A DNA stretch of 64,000 bases, from the NCBI GenBank assembly GCA_964466195.1, contig CAYXMQ010000002.1, forward strand, positions 124,001 through 188,000, given 5' to 3'. This DNA is from PFJX01 sp964466195 (GTDB taxonomy: Bacteria > Pseudomonadota > Gammaproteobacteria > Burkholderiales > Thiobacillaceae). Numbering within the stretch: the first letter of the stretch is position 1; the number at the start of each line of letters is the position of its first letter. The notes under the pieces are model-generated. The model saw only the letters and a list, made by a program, of their open reading frames with translations, was not told the DNA's origin and did no database searches. Both the position numbers and the translations under genes were made by a program. Shown in pieces: positions 1 to 9,879 of this stretch.

Positions 1-2
1 CC

Positions 3-167
3 TATCGCTGGTCGACGCTGCTGGTCTGGCTTTATTTCACCGAAGGCGTCGTGCGCGCGTGGTCGGATGTCGGACTATCCAGCCAGCTTGCAACTTTGGA
101 GTGGGTGTTGGCGTTGATTTTTTTCGTTTCTGCTGCATTTTTTACACGCGTGGGCACACGGCTTTGA
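3..167 (+). CDS. DUF2069 membrane protein, C-terminal part (cut by window start)
   Basis: This is the open reading frame running in from the left edge, with stop TGA at 165-167. The visible 54 residues contain YFTEGVVRAWSD followed by a hydrophobic helix (VLALIFFVSAAFF), which resembles the end of the small DUF2069 inner-membrane proteins common in beta- and gammaproteobacteria. Their function is not established. The start codon lies outside the window, so length and operon context cannot be judged. Confidence 0.6.
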   Translation, partial: YRWSTLLVWLYFTEGVVRAWSDVGLSSQLATLEWVLALIFFVSAAFFTRVGTRL

Positions 168-276
168 GCAATATCAACACGCCCACTTGCCGGAACTGAA
201 ACAATTAAGGGATATTAGCGTCCACTAATAGACACATGCGTCAATTTCCAGCCACCTGAATTTGCCCGAGACCCTC

Positions 277-1050
277 ATGGCCAACACCAACTTTACCCAT
301 TTCAAATTCCTGCCCATGTCAATGCGGGTGCTGTTTTCCATGGTGCTGCTGGTATTCGGCCTCGGCTATATCATGGCGATGATCCAGGTATGGGAAAACC
401 ACGCCGGCAAGGACGGCGACCCCATGCTGTCCGGCAATGACCTGATGATCTCCTACGGCGGCAATCCTGAAGGCACCAAACTGGAAACCGCACTGCGCGC
501 CTCCATGGCTGACATGCTGCCCGCAGAGAAGCGGCAGGTGATCTTCGAGTGGCTGCATGCCGGCGGCAAAACCGAGGAAATCGAGAGCAAGATCAATCCC
601 ATCCTGCAAGAGCATTGCATCGCTTGCCACAACCCCGAAGCCAACCCCCACTTGCCGAATTTCACGGCTCCCGAAGGCCTCGCGAAGGTCACCGCCAAAG
701 ATGAGGGCATGACCATCCACACGCTGGTGCGCGTATCCCATATCCACCTGTTTTCGATCACCTTCATCTTCTTCATCGTCGGCTTCATCTTCACGCATGC
801 CTATATCCGTCCGACCTGGCTGAAATGTCTGGTGATTGCCGTTCCCTTCCTGACCTTGATCACCGACGTCGCTTCCTGGTACTTGACCAAGGTGTGGAGC
901 GGCTTTGCCTGGGTGGTGATCATTTCCGGCGCACTGATGGGCACCTCGTTCGCCATCATGTGGTTCACCTCGATGTGGCAGATGTGGCTCGGCAAAGTGC
1001 CGGCGGATATCGGCGAGGACGGCAAGATCCCGTGCATCCATCGCAGCTGA
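277..1050 (+). CDS. Membrane-anchored c-type cytochrome-like protein
   Basis: A 257-residue protein starting at the ATG at 277; an in-frame TTG at 262 is possible but adds only five residues. An N-terminal membrane helix (about residues 17-39) precedes a soluble, probably periplasmic stretch with a single haem-binding motif CIACH at residues 114-118. Three further hydrophobic helices follow (about 148-170, 174-199, 202-230). One covalent haem facing the periplasm would suit an electron-transfer or quinone-linked role, but no partner oxidase is adjacent, and I do not recognise a characterised family. Homologues are, from memory, sometimes mislabelled elongation factor-1 alpha. A strong bidirectional terminator follows the stop. 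Confidence 0.7.
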   Translation: MANTNFTHFKFLPMSMRVLFSMVLLVFGLGYIMAMIQVWENHAGKDGDPMLSGNDLMISYGGNPEGTKLETALRASMADMLPAEKRQVIFEWLHAGGKTEEIESKINPILQEHCIACHNPEANPHLPNFTAPEGLAKVTAKDEGMTIHTLVRVSHIHLFSITFIFFIVGFIFTHAYIRPTWLKCLVIAVPFLTLITDVASWYLTKVWSGFAWVVIISGALMGTSFAIMWFTSMWQMWLGKVPADIGEDGKIPCIHRS

Positions 1051-1064
1051 TTCAGCCTGGCTTA

Positions 1065-1102
1065 AACAAAACGGGCGGCCATTGGCCGCCCGTTTTGTTT
1101 TT
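1065..1102. terminator. Bidirectional rho-independent terminator
   Basis: A perfect 17-bp stem (1065-1081 with 1083-1099) and a one-base centre, with A-rich and T-rich flanks on either side. It lies between the convergent cytochrome-like gene and leuA and can stop transcription from both. Confidence 0.85.
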
Positions 1103-1113
1103 GCGCGCCGAAA

Positions 1114-2649
1114 TCAAACCTGCGGATGCGCCCGTTCTTCGACTCCGAACAGCTTGTTCAACGCATTCAGATACGCCTTGGCCGAGGCGATGACAATGTC
1201 GGTGTCCGCTCCCTGCCCGTTCACGATGCGTCCGTTGCGCGCGAGCCGTACCGTCACTTCGCCCTGGGCATCGGTGCCGGTGGTGATGTTGTTGACCGAG
1301 TAAAGCAGCAACGTGGCGCCGCTTCCCACCATCTTTTCAATCGCGCGAAACGACGCATCGACCGGGCCGCCGCCTAACTCGTCGGCGCGCAACTCGGTTC
1401 CGCCATCCGACAACACAATATGGGCATGCGGCGTCTCGCCGGTTTCGGAACAGACTTTCAAGGAAACCAGCTTGAAGCGGTCGCAGGTATCGACACTGCC
1501 TTCGACGGCCACCAGGGCATGCAGGTCTTCATCGAAGATTTCCCGCTTCTTGTCCGCCAGATCCTTGAAGCGCGCAAAGGTGGCGTTCAAAGCCTCTTCG
1601 CTCTCCATAACGATGCCGAGTTCATGCAAACGGGAACGGAAGGCGTTGCGGCCGGACAGCTTGCCCAGCGTGAGCTTGTTATGGCTCCAGCCGACATCTT
1701 CCGCGCGCATTATCTCGTAGGTTTCGCGATGCTTGAGCACGCCGTCTTGATGGATGCCGGATTCGTGCGAGAACGCATTGGCCCCCACGATGGCCTTGTT
1801 GGGCTGCACCGGATAACCGGTAATTTGCGAGACCAGACGCGAAGTCGGCACGATCTGGGTGGTGTCGATGCGCGAATCGCAGGCAAACACGTCGCGTCGC
1901 GTCTTCACCGCCATGACGATCTCTTCCAGCGAAGCATTGCCGGCGCGCTCGCCCAGGCCGTTGATCGTGCATTCCACCTGGCGGGCACCGCTCATCACGG
2001 CCGCCAGGGAATTCGCCACGGCCATGCCGAGATCATTGTGGCAATGCGTGGACCAGATCACCTGATCCGAATTCGGCACCCGTTCGATCAGTTGGCGAAT
2101 GCGATCGCCCCACAACGCAGGAATGCTGTAGCCGACGGTATCCGGCACATTTAGGGTCTTGGCGCCGGCCTTGATCACGGCCTCGAACACACGACACAGG
2201 AAGTCCATCTCGGAACGCACCGCATCCTCGGCGGAAAACTCGACGTTGTCGGTGTATTCCAACGCCAGCTTGACTGCTTTGACCGCCGCTTCCACCACCT
2301 GGTCCGGCTGCATGCGCAGTTTCTTTTCCATGTGAATGGGGCTGGTGGCGATGAACGTATGAATCCGGCCCGAGGCGGCTGGCTTGATGGCCTCTCCAGC
2401 GGCGCGCACATCACGCTCATTGGCGCGCGCCAGTGAGCAGACGGTCGAGTTTTTTATGATGCTGGCAACGCTGCGGATCGCGTCCGCGTCACCCGGACTG
2501 GCCGCGGCGAAGCCGGCTTCGATGACATCGACGCCGAGTCGTTCCAATTGGCGGGCGATGCGGACTTTTTCGTCCTTGGTCATCGCCGCCCCCGGACTTT
2601 GCTCACCATCACGCAAAGTCGTGTCGAAAATAATCAGTTGGTCATTCAT
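1114..2649 (-). CDS. leuA: 2-isopropylmalate synthase
   Basis: LeuA condenses acetyl-CoA with 2-oxoisovalerate to give 2-isopropylmalate, the committed step of leucine synthesis. The 511-residue product opens with the HMGL-like TIM-barrel signature FDTTLRDGEQSPG (about residues 8-20) and has the metal-binding HCHNDLG near residue 205. The last 120 residues or so form the allosteric LeuA dimerisation domain that senses leucine. I chose the ATG at 2649 because GGAG lies just upstream; an in-frame ATG further upstream lacks this spacing. It is the last gene of the ilvB-ilvN-ilvC-pssA-leuA series and ends at a strong terminator. Confidence 0.97.
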   Translation of the reverse strand: MNDQLIIFDTTLRDGEQSPGAAMTKDEKVRIARQLERLGVDVIEAGFAAASPGDADAIRSVASIIKNSTVCSLARANERDVRAAGEAIKPAASGRIHTFIATSPIHMEKKLRMQPDQVVEAAVKAVKLALEYTDNVEFSAEDAVRSEMDFLCRVFEAVIKAGAKTLNVPDTVGYSIPALWGDRIRQLIERVPNSDQVIWSTHCHNDLGMAVANSLAAVMSGARQVECTINGLGERAGNASLEEIVMAVKTRRDVFACDSRIDTTQIVPTSRLVSQITGYPVQPNKAIVGANAFSHESGIHQDGVLKHRETYEIMRAEDVGWSHNKLTLGKLSGRNAFRSRLHELGIVMESEEALNATFARFKDLADKKREIFDEDLHALVAVEGSVDTCDRFKLVSLKVCSETGETPHAHIVLSDGGTELRADELGGGPVDASFRAIEKMVGSGATLLLYSVNNITTGTDAQGEVTVRLARNGRIVNGQGADTDIVIASAKAYLNALNKLFGVEERAHPQV

Positions 2650-2779
2650 GGCCTGCTCCATATGCACAATCGCCCCTGCATGGGACGGTCTGGGAATCTG
2701 ATTTTAATGCAGCGAGGGAATGGGATCAGAGCCGGATCAGAACCCGCGAGAGCGCGGCAAAGTCATTGGCACGCCTGGC

Positions 2780-3574
2780 TTACGCTTCCGGCGTACCGCT
2801 TTCGACTGCGGTTGGTTTGCGGAGGAAACGGCGCTTCAGCCACAAAACATAGCCCGATACGCCGTAACCCAGAAACAACAGGAACAACACGATGGGGGGA
2901 TCGACCGAAATCAGCGAGAAGCCCAGCGCAATCAACACAACCACCAGGAACGGCACGCTGCGCTTCAGGTTGAAATCCTTGCCGCTGTAAAACGCCAAGT
3001 TGGTGATCATGCTGACGCCGGCGAACAGCGTGACGCCCCAGGCCAACCAGCGCACTTCGTCGCCGGAGATATGGTTATCCACCATAAGCCAGACGAAACC
3101 GGCGACCAAGGCCGCGGCCGCAGGACTGGGCAAGCCCATGAACCAGCGCTTGTCCTGGACGGCCAGCATGGTATTGAAACGAGCCAGGCGCAGTGCGGCC
3201 GCCGCGCAGAACACAAACGCAGCGATCCAACCGAACTTGCCCATTCCTTTCAGCGCAAAGCTGTAGATCACCAGCGCCGGAGCAACTCCGAACGACACCA
3301 TGTCGGACAGGGAATCGTATTCCGCACCGAAAGCACTCTGCGTATTGGTCAAACGGGCCACGCGGCCATCCAGGCCGTCCAGTATCATGGCCACCAAAAT
3401 TGCAATGGCCGCCTGCTCATAGCGGCCATTCATGGCCTGGACGATGGCGAAAAAGCCGGCAAAAAGCGCGCCTGTGGTGAGCAGGTTAGGCAACAGGAAA
3501 ATGCCCCGCCGCGTCGGCTTCAGCGCGACTTCTTCCTCGACTATTTCGTGATCTGAGCGGTCAGTTTCAGGCAT
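2780..3574 (-). CDS. pssA: CDP-diacylglycerol-serine O-phosphatidyltransferase
   Basis: PssA makes phosphatidylserine from CDP-diacylglycerol and L-serine, the first step towards phosphatidylethanolamine. The protein (264 residues from the ATG at 3574) carries the CDP-alcohol phosphotransferase signature DG-x2-AR-x8-G-x3-D-x3-D, seen as DGLDGRVAR then GAEYDSLSD at about residues 65-90, and has about seven or eight hydrophobic helices. An in-frame TTG at 3580 is an alternative start. A phospholipid gene between ilvC and leuA is a conserved betaproteobacterial arrangement, so it is probably cotranscribed with the ilv genes. Confidence 0.93.
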   Translation of the reverse strand: MPETDRSDHEIVEEEVALKPTRRGIFLLPNLLTTGALFAGFFAIVQAMNGRYEQAAIAILVAMILDGLDGRVARLTNTQSAFGAEYDSLSDMVSFGVAPALVIYSFALKGMGKFGWIAAFVFCAAAALRLARFNTMLAVQDKRWFMGLPSPAAAALVAGFVWLMVDNHISGDEVRWLAWGVTLFAGVSMITNLAFYSGKDFNLKRSVPFLVVVLIALGFSLISVDPPIVLFLLFLGYGVSGYVLWLKRRFLRKPTAVESGTPEA

Positions 3575-3693
3575 CTTCAAAGCGGTACAAAATCACCTCT
3601 GGAAACGCTGACCTTACTGGCAGGCAACTCGCAGCCATTCATGCGAGCCGACGGCGCGAAAGACTTGGCTACGCGCCACCGGCCACTAGCCGA

Positions 3694-4710
<1,017 letters not shown>

Positions 4711-4730
4711 GTTGTTTCCTTTCGTTGCAA

Positions 4731-5222
4731 TCAAATCTTCATGATGCGGTCGCCACGCCCGATTCCGGACGCCCCGGTTCGCACGGTTTCCAGGATATTT
4801 GCCGGATCGACGGCTTCGAGAAAAGCGTCCAGTTTCGAACCAGTCCCGGTCAATTCAATGGTGTAGGTCTTATCTGAGACATCCAGAATCCCGCCGCGAA
4901 AAATATCGGCCAGACGCTTCATTTCTTCGCGCAAATCGCCGGTTGCCCGCACCTTCACCAGCATCAGTTCACGCTCAATATGGCTGCCGTCGGTCAGGTC
5001 CTGAACCTTGACCACATCCACCAACTTGTTGAGTTGTTTTGTGATCTGTTCAATCACGTCGGTCGATCCGCGCGTAACGATCGTCATTCGAGAAAGCGTG
5101 GCATCTTCGGTCGGCGCAACCGTCAGCGATTCAATGTTGTAGCCACGCGCTGAAAACAGGCCGGCGACGCGCGACAAAGCGCCCGATTCGTTTTCCATGA
5201 GTAAGGAGATGATGTGACGCAT
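4731..5222 (-). CDS. ilvN: Acetolactate synthase small (regulatory) subunit
   Basis: A 163-residue regulatory subunit of acetohydroxyacid synthase. It binds valine through the N-terminal ACT domain (MENESGALSRVAGLFSARGY, about residues 9-28) and stabilises and inhibits the catalytic IlvB subunit. The C-terminal ALS_ss_C domain follows from about residue 85. The length is that of the IlvH/IlvN type III small subunits. It lies 9 bp after ilvB, so the two are translated together. The name ilvH is equally used. Confidence 0.96.
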   Translation of the reverse strand: MRHIISLLMENESGALSRVAGLFSARGYNIESLTVAPTEDATLSRMTIVTRGSTDVIEQITKQLNKLVDVVKVQDLTDGSHIERELMLVKVRATGDLREEMKRLADIFRGGILDVSDKTYTIELTGTGSKLDAFLEAVDPANILETVRTGASGIGRGDRIMKI

Positions 5223-5231
5223 GGCTTTCCC

Positions 5232-6941
5232 TTAAACCAAAATCATCTCGGACAAGCCCTTGCCTGCCGGGATCATCGGGAACACGTTTTCACGCGGATC
5301 CGTCAGGAAGTTGAGGAAGACCAGGCGATCCTTGTACTTGCCGAAGGCGTCGCGCAACGCAGGTTCAACATCCTCGGGTTTGTCGATGGTGATGCCGACA
5401 TGGCCGTAGGCTTCCGCCAGCTTCACGAAATCGGGCAATGAATTCATGTATGACTCGGCGTAGCGCTCTTCATAAAAGAATTGCTGCCACTGGCGCACCA
5501 TGCCAAGGACGCCGTTGTTCAGCAAAATCACCTTGATTGGAAGATTCCACTCCTTGCATGTGGACAGTTCCTGAATGTTCATCTGGACGCTGCCTTCACC
5601 GGTCACGCAAGCCACCATTGCTTCCGGGAATGCCATCTGCACCCCCATCGCGGCCGGAAGACCGAACCCCATCGTGCCGAGTCCGCCCGAATTGATCCAA
5701 CGGCGAGGTTTATCGAACGGGTAGTACTGCGCGGCCCACATCTGGTGTTGGCCCACATCTGAAGTGACATAGGCATCGCCCTGTGTCACTTCGTAAAGTT
5801 TCTCAATGACGAACTGGGGCTTGATCACGGCCGAAGCGCGGTCATATTTCAGGCAATCCTGCGCACGCCAGAGTTCGATCTGTGCCCACCAGGCTTTGAG
5901 TGCCTGTTCTTCCGGCTTGGCTTTGTCAGCCTTAAGCAGCTTGATCACTTCTTCGACCACTTGCGCCACTTCACCGACGATGGGGACATCGACACGAACC
6001 CGCTTGGAGATCGAGGATGGATCCACATCGATATGGATGATACGCCGCGCCTCTTTGGCGAAATGCTTTGGATTGCCGATCACTCGGTCATCGAAACGCG
6101 CACCCACTGCCAGCAAGACGTCACAGTGCTGCATGGCCATATTGGCTTCAATCGTGCCATGCATGCCGAGCATACCGAGAAACAAGGGGTCCGGTGAGGG
6201 ATATCCACCCAGCCCCATCAGGGTGCTGGTTGTCGGAAAACCGAGCAGACGAACCAGCTCGATAACTTGAGCTGCCGCGTTGCCCAGAATGACGCCGCCG
6301 CCGGTGTAAATCATCGGCCGCTTCGCCTCCAGCAACATCTGTGCAGCCTTTTTGATTTGCCCGGCATGCCCCTTGCTGGTGGGGTTGTAAGAGCGCATTG
6401 AAATGCTCTTGGGATAGTCGTAAACGCAACGGTGCTGGGTGACGTCCTTGGGAATATCAACCACCACCGGACCGGGGCGACCGGTTGCTGCTATGTAGAA
6501 GGCCTTCTTTATCGTTGCGGCCAAATCACGCACGTCCCTGACCAGGAAGTTATGTTTCACGCACGGCCGCGTGATGCCGACCATGTCAACTTCCTGAAAA
6601 GCATCCTGTCCAATGGCCGCCGTCGGAACTTGGCCGGAGATGACCACCATGGGAATCGAGTCCATGTAGGCGGTAGCAATACCGGTTACCGCATTCGTCG
6701 CCCCGGGACCCGAAGTGACGATTGCGACGCCCACCTCGCCAGTTGCGCGGGCATAGGCATCAGCAGCATGCACGGCCGCCTGCTCATGGCGAACCAGGAT
6801 GTGCTTGAACGCATTCTGCTTGTAAATTTCGTCGTAGATATTGAGTACAGCACCACCGGGATAGCCGAAGATATGCTTCACCTCTTCGTCCCGCAAGCAG
6901 CTAACTACGATCTCGGCACCGGTCAATTCCATGTCAGCCAT
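5232..6941 (-). CDS. ilvB: Acetolactate synthase large (catalytic) subunit
   Basis: A thiamine-diphosphate enzyme that condenses two pyruvates, or pyruvate with 2-oxobutyrate, at the head of branched-chain amino acid synthesis. The 569-residue protein shows the cofactor-activating glutamate in VRHEQAAVHAADAYAR (about residue 53) and the ThDP-Mg motif in its GEGSVQMN form followed by LLNN (about residues 450-480). GEG in place of GDG is usual in related proteobacterial enzymes as far as I recall. The ATG at 6941 fits family starts but has no strong ribosome site; a TTG at 6965 is possible. The gene begins the operon behind a good promoter at 6975-7003. The name ilvI is also used. Confidence 0.95.
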   Translation of the reverse strand: MADMELTGAEIVVSCLRDEEVKHIFGYPGGAVLNIYDEIYKQNAFKHILVRHEQAAVHAADAYARATGEVGVAIVTSGPGATNAVTGIATAYMDSIPMVVISGQVPTAAIGQDAFQEVDMVGITRPCVKHNFLVRDVRDLAATIKKAFYIAATGRPGPVVVDIPKDVTQHRCVYDYPKSISMRSYNPTSKGHAGQIKKAAQMLLEAKRPMIYTGGGVILGNAAAQVIELVRLLGFPTTSTLMGLGGYPSPDPLFLGMLGMHGTIEANMAMQHCDVLLAVGARFDDRVIGNPKHFAKEARRIIHIDVDPSSISKRVRVDVPIVGEVAQVVEEVIKLLKADKAKPEEQALKAWWAQIELWRAQDCLKYDRASAVIKPQFVIEKLYEVTQGDAYVTSDVGQHQMWAAQYYPFDKPRRWINSGGLGTMGFGLPAAMGVQMAFPEAMVACVTGEGSVQMNIQELSTCKEWNLPIKVILLNNGVLGMVRQWQQFFYEERYAESYMNSLPDFVKLAEAYGHVGITIDKPEDVEPALRDAFGKYKDRLVFLNFLTDPRENVFPMIPAGKGLSEMILV

Positions 6942-6974
6942 GGTGAGATTATCTTGTTCTTCCAAAAGGATTAA

Positions 6975-7003
6975 ACACTAGCGACTGCGCCGTTTCCGGT
7001 CAA
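6975..7003 (-). promoter_or_regulatory. Putative sigma-70 promoter of the ilv-pssA-leuA operon
   Basis: On the minus strand a TTGACC box (6998-7003) and a TAGTGT box (6975-6980) are separated by exactly 17 bp, just upstream of ilvB. This predicts a short 5' leader of about 27 nt, too short for a classical leader-peptide attenuator. Confidence 0.6.
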
Positions 7004-7032
7004 GTTCAGCCTTACTCCGGAAGCAAAAAGAA

Positions 7033-7061
7033 AAGGGGTTTGGACTTTCGCCAAACCCCTT
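7033..7061 (-). terminator. Rho-independent terminator of the tRNA-Lys genes
   Basis: An 11-bp stem (7033-7043 with 7051-7061) with a 7-nt loop, followed on the minus strand by TTCTTTTT. It lies directly after the two tRNA-Lys genes. Confidence 0.85.
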
Positions 7062-7065
7062 ACAT

Positions 7066-7141
7066 TGGTGGGCTGTGAGTGGCTCGAACACTCGACCTAC
7101 GGATTAAGAGTCCGCTGCTCTACCAACTGAGCTAACAGCCC
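7066..7141 (-). tRNA. tRNA-Lys (anticodon CTT)
   Basis: A 76-nt cloverleaf on the minus strand including encoded CCA (7066-7068). The acceptor stem begins GGGCTGT and the anticodon loop reads CTCTTAA, giving anticodon CTT for AAG codons. It is the second of two tandem lysine tRNAs, 7 bp after the TTT gene, and shares its terminator. Confidence 0.95.
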
Positions 7142-7148
7142 TTAGTAT

Positions 7149-7224
7149 TGGTGGGTCGGGCGAGATTCGAACTCGCGACCAACGGATTAAAAGTCCGCTG
7201 CTCTACCGGCTGAGCTACCGACCC
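7149..7224 (-). tRNA. tRNA-Lys (anticodon TTT)
   Basis: A 76-nt cloverleaf on the minus strand including encoded CCA (7149-7151). The acceptor arms start GGGTCGG and the anticodon loop reads CTTTTAA, giving anticodon TTT. It is the first gene of the tandem lysine tRNA pair. Confidence 0.96.
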
Positions 7225-7288
7225 GGAAAAGTCCGCAATTATTGTGAAAAACGTCCTGTCCGTCAACAAGGAAGCTTACAGAACGCTG

Positions 7289-7936
7289 TCAATATGTAGT
7301 TGTACGAGGGGCCTTCCTGTTCGCAGGTGATGCTTTTGCAGGTGAAACCGCTTCCGGCTTGCCGTAAGTCACCTCTTTGATACCCGAAGCGGCGCCTGCA
7401 TCGGGCTGCTTGCTACCTGCATATTGGGTATTCTTGGCTTTGTAATCCTCCATAAAGGCAAGAATCTTGTTCATCCTCACTTGCCCCGGAATGAACATGA
7501 CGATCTCACCGTTTGGATCATAGATGTACGAGGTAGGATAGAAATCAACCGGCCCGACTTGGCGGAACGGGCTATCCGGATTGCGCCGAGCACCGCCGGC
7601 GACGACGGCATGGAACTCGATGCTGTGCCGGTTGGCCGTATCCTTCACAACATTCTCATCCGGTCCGTAATCCAGACCAACGCCGATCACGACAAAATCC
7701 TTACGCTTATTCAGCTCGTTCAGGGTTGGCACTTCAACCCAACAGAGCGGGCACCAAGGCGCCCAAAAATTCACCAACACCCATTTGCCTTTGAAATCGG
7801 ATAGCTTCAAATTCTTGCCGTTGACATCCACAAACTCGAAATTGATCGCTTTGGTCGGCTCAGAACTTGCATGGACCGGTGCAGTAAAGAAAGCCGCCAT
7901 TCCCATCATCAACGAACCTAGCAGCAGCTTACGCAT
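7289..7936 (-). CDS. TlpA-family periplasmic thiol-disulfide oxidoreductase
   Basis: A 215-residue thioredoxin-fold protein starting at the ATG at 7936, which has AAGGGG upstream and opens with a clear signal peptide (MRKLLLGSLMMGMAAFF, cleavage near AHASS). The redox motif WCPLC lies in the sequence FWAPWCPLCW at about residues 60-69. The cis-proline region is FYPTSYIYD. After about residue 165 comes a low-complexity Ala/Pro/Lys-rich tail. The gene lies 87 bp after the YeeE permease gene on the same strand, so it may reduce a periplasmic disulfide, or a sulfur compound, linked to that transporter. The substrate is unknown. Confidence 0.85.
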   Translation of the reverse strand: MRKLLLGSLMMGMAAFFTAPVHASSEPTKAINFEFVDVNGKNLKLSDFKGKWVLVNFWAPWCPLCWVEVPTLNELNKRKDFVVIGVGLDYGPDENVVKDTANRHSIEFHAVVAGGARRNPDSPFRQVGPVDFYPTSYIYDPNGEIVMFIPGQVRMNKILAFMEDYKAKNTQYAGSKQPDAGAASGIKEVTYGKPEAVSPAKASPANRKAPRTTTY

Positions 7937-8023
7937 AATTAACCCCTTCAAACTAAAGCGCATACGGCGCTTACTCAATTCATTATCGGCCGCATATAGC
8001 GGCACTTGAATGAAACATTTGCA

Positions 8024-9121
8024 TCAGGCGTCTCGCATCATCAAGTAGTACTGAACCTTCATGGTAATGGCCGATCCTGCGACGATTCCAAAGAATACGA
8101 TAAAGGAACTGAGCGCCAAAGTAGAAACGCCTGTTACAGCCTGACCGATGGTGCAACCCATTGCAGTAATGCCACCAAACCCCATCAGAATGGCTCCCAG
8201 GATATGGCGAAACATGTCTTGCGGCGAGTTGAAGTACTCCCAACGGAAGCTACGACTGAACACGGAGTAGATGAAGGAGCCCATCACCACGCCGAACACG
8301 CTCGCAACACCGAATGTGATCTTCTTGTCGCGCCAGTAGGCCCACAGATCCATGGTGTAGGCAAGCGGCCCGACGAAGGTCATCGATTCAGGTCCTCTGG
8401 AGTCGGTCCCCATATAAGTCAACTCCATGGTTTCCGGGTTTTCCCCGAAACCGAGGTGGCCAGTGACATACCAGCCCGCAATGACGACGACGCCGACCAC
8501 CAGCCCCGCCTGCAGGTTATCCCGGCTCTCCCGAAACTCTTTGCTGATGAAGACAAACACCAGAATCAGCATTCCCAGCCCTACCGCCAAAGCGAGTTGA
8601 GAAACCTTATCCGTCATGCCCAGCAAGCTAGGCAGCGTCTGCAAGCCATCAAGGTGAAGAGTGACCGCGTCTGCACGCAAAACAGAGTCGACGAACACAC
8701 GCAGAAGCCCATTCATCGTTACCAGTGCGGCATAGCCGAGGAACATGAAAACGACGATAGACTTGAGATTGCCGCCGCCCAGTCGGACCAGCGTACGCTG
8801 ACCGCACCCACCTGCGAGCGTCATTCCCAAACCAAATGTTAAACCGCCCACCAAAGCGGCCAGCCAATACACCGTCCCGCGCGTGTAGAAAGACTGGCCG
8901 AGATCGACATAGCCCCAATAGGCCACCAGATTAGTGCCGACGATGGCCAAACCAATGCCGAGCAACCAAGCCCGCATGCGCCCCCAGTCACCCATATTGA
9001 CGATATCGGAGACCGCACCCATGGTGCAAAAACTGGTCTTGTTTGCGACAAATCCAAAAATCAAGGCCAAAAAGAAACCTGACCAAGCCACAACCAGTGC
9101 GGGGTTTTCCACGGCATCCAT
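8024..9121 (-). CDS. YeeE/YedE-family sulfur (thiosulfate-like) permease
   Basis: A 365-residue inner-membrane protein with about nine or ten hydrophobic helices in two related halves. It keeps the cysteine motifs of the TsuA-type thiosulfate channel family: SFCTMG (about residues 30-35), LAGGCGQRTL (about 105-114) and AMGCTIGQ near residue 330. Those cysteines relay thiosulfate in the characterised member. The start at 9121 has AGGAG eight bases upstream. The neighbouring TlpA-like thioredoxin on the same strand supports a role in import or handling of a reduced sulfur compound. A loop of about 50 residues near residues 225-275 is longer than I expect for the family. Confidence 0.85.
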   Translation of the reverse strand: MDAVENPALVVAWSGFFLALIFGFVANKTSFCTMGAVSDIVNMGDWGRMRAWLLGIGLAIVGTNLVAYWGYVDLGQSFYTRGTVYWLAALVGGLTFGLGMTLAGGCGQRTLVRLGGGNLKSIVVFMFLGYAALVTMNGLLRVFVDSVLRADAVTLHLDGLQTLPSLLGMTDKVSQLALAVGLGMLILVFVFISKEFRESRDNLQAGLVVGVVVIAGWYVTGHLGFGENPETMELTYMGTDSRGPESMTFVGPLAYTMDLWAYWRDKKITFGVASVFGVVMGSFIYSVFSRSFRWEYFNSPQDMFRHILGAILMGFGGITAMGCTIGQAVTGVSTLALSSFIVFFGIVAGSAITMKVQYYLMMRDA

Positions 9122-9207
9122 CAATCTAACTCCTGAGTGGGGAAACGCTAAATAGGACTGCGATTGCAGGCGGATTATTCAGGCCCGCATGCGACGTGAC
9201 AATGCGG

Positions 9208-9879
9208 TCAATCCCTATATCGGGTAGGATCAACCAGCCCTGCCTGCTCAAACCCTTGCCGGCGCAAGCGACAGGAATCACAGCGTCCGCACGCGCGCCC
9301 ATCCAGGTCGGCTTGGTAGCAAGAAACGGTCAACCGATAATTTACGCCCAACGCCGTCCCAAGCTGGACAATTTCCGCCTTGCTCAAATCGATCAGAGGC
9401 GCGCGGATCTCGATTGGCGCGCCATTGACCGCTCGTTTAGTCGCCATATTGGCCAAGAGCTGAAACGCTTCAACGAAAGCCGGGCGGCAATCCGGATAGC
9501 CCGAATAATCGAGCGCATTCACGCCGATATAGATCGCGTCAGCGTCCAAAACCTCGGCCCATCCCAGCGCCAGCGCCAGCATGATGGTGTTGCGTGCCGG
9601 CACGTACGTTACCGGTATACCCTCGCTGGCGCTTTCCGGCACGGCAATGGAGGCATCCGTCAGCGCCGAACCGCCGAAAGCGCCCATATCCAGCCGCATG
9701 ATCCGATGCTCCACGGCGCCCAGGGTTGCCGCCACGGCACTCGCCGCCGCCAGCTCGGCATGATGGCGTTGGCCATAATCCAGGCTCAGCGCATGGCAGG
9801 ACAGACCATCACGCCGCGCCAAAGCCAACGTCGTGGCGGAATCCAATCCACCCGACAATAAAACGACTGCCCTCGTCAT
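9208..9879 (-). CDS. queC: 7-cyano-7-deazaguanine synthase
   Basis: QueC converts 7-carboxy-7-deazaguanine to preQ0 using ATP and ammonia, in queuosine synthesis. The 223-residue protein starts at the ATG at 9879 with the PP-loop SGGLDSAT at about residues 8-15. It ends with the zinc-binding cysteines in CYQADLDGRACGRCDSC. Its start overlaps the end of queE by 4 bases, so the two enzymes, which act consecutively, are translationally coupled. Confidence 0.96.
   Translation of the reverse strand: MTRAVVLLSGGLDSATTLALARRDGLSCHALSLDYGQRHHAELAAASAVAATLGAVEHRIMRLDMGAFGGSALTDASIAVPESASEGIPVTYVPARNTIMLALALGWAEVLDADAIYIGVNALDYSGYPDCRPAFVEAFQLLANMATKRAVNGAPIEIRAPLIDLSKAEIVQLGTALGVNYRLTVSCYQADLDGRACGRCDSCRLRRQGFEQAGLVDPTRYRD

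Noticed and set aside
319..1041. Long minus-strand frame opposite the cytochrome-like gene
   Set aside because: It is the antisense shadow of a GC-rich gene with membrane helices and a CxxCH motif. It has no ribosome site, and its composition is His/Gly/Gln-rich as shadows usually are.
5628..5675. Possible missing ThDP residue in IlvB (GEG in place of GDG)
   Set aside because: The GEGS form is, to my knowledge, normal in acetolactate synthases of related Proteobacteria, so it is not a sign of inactivation.
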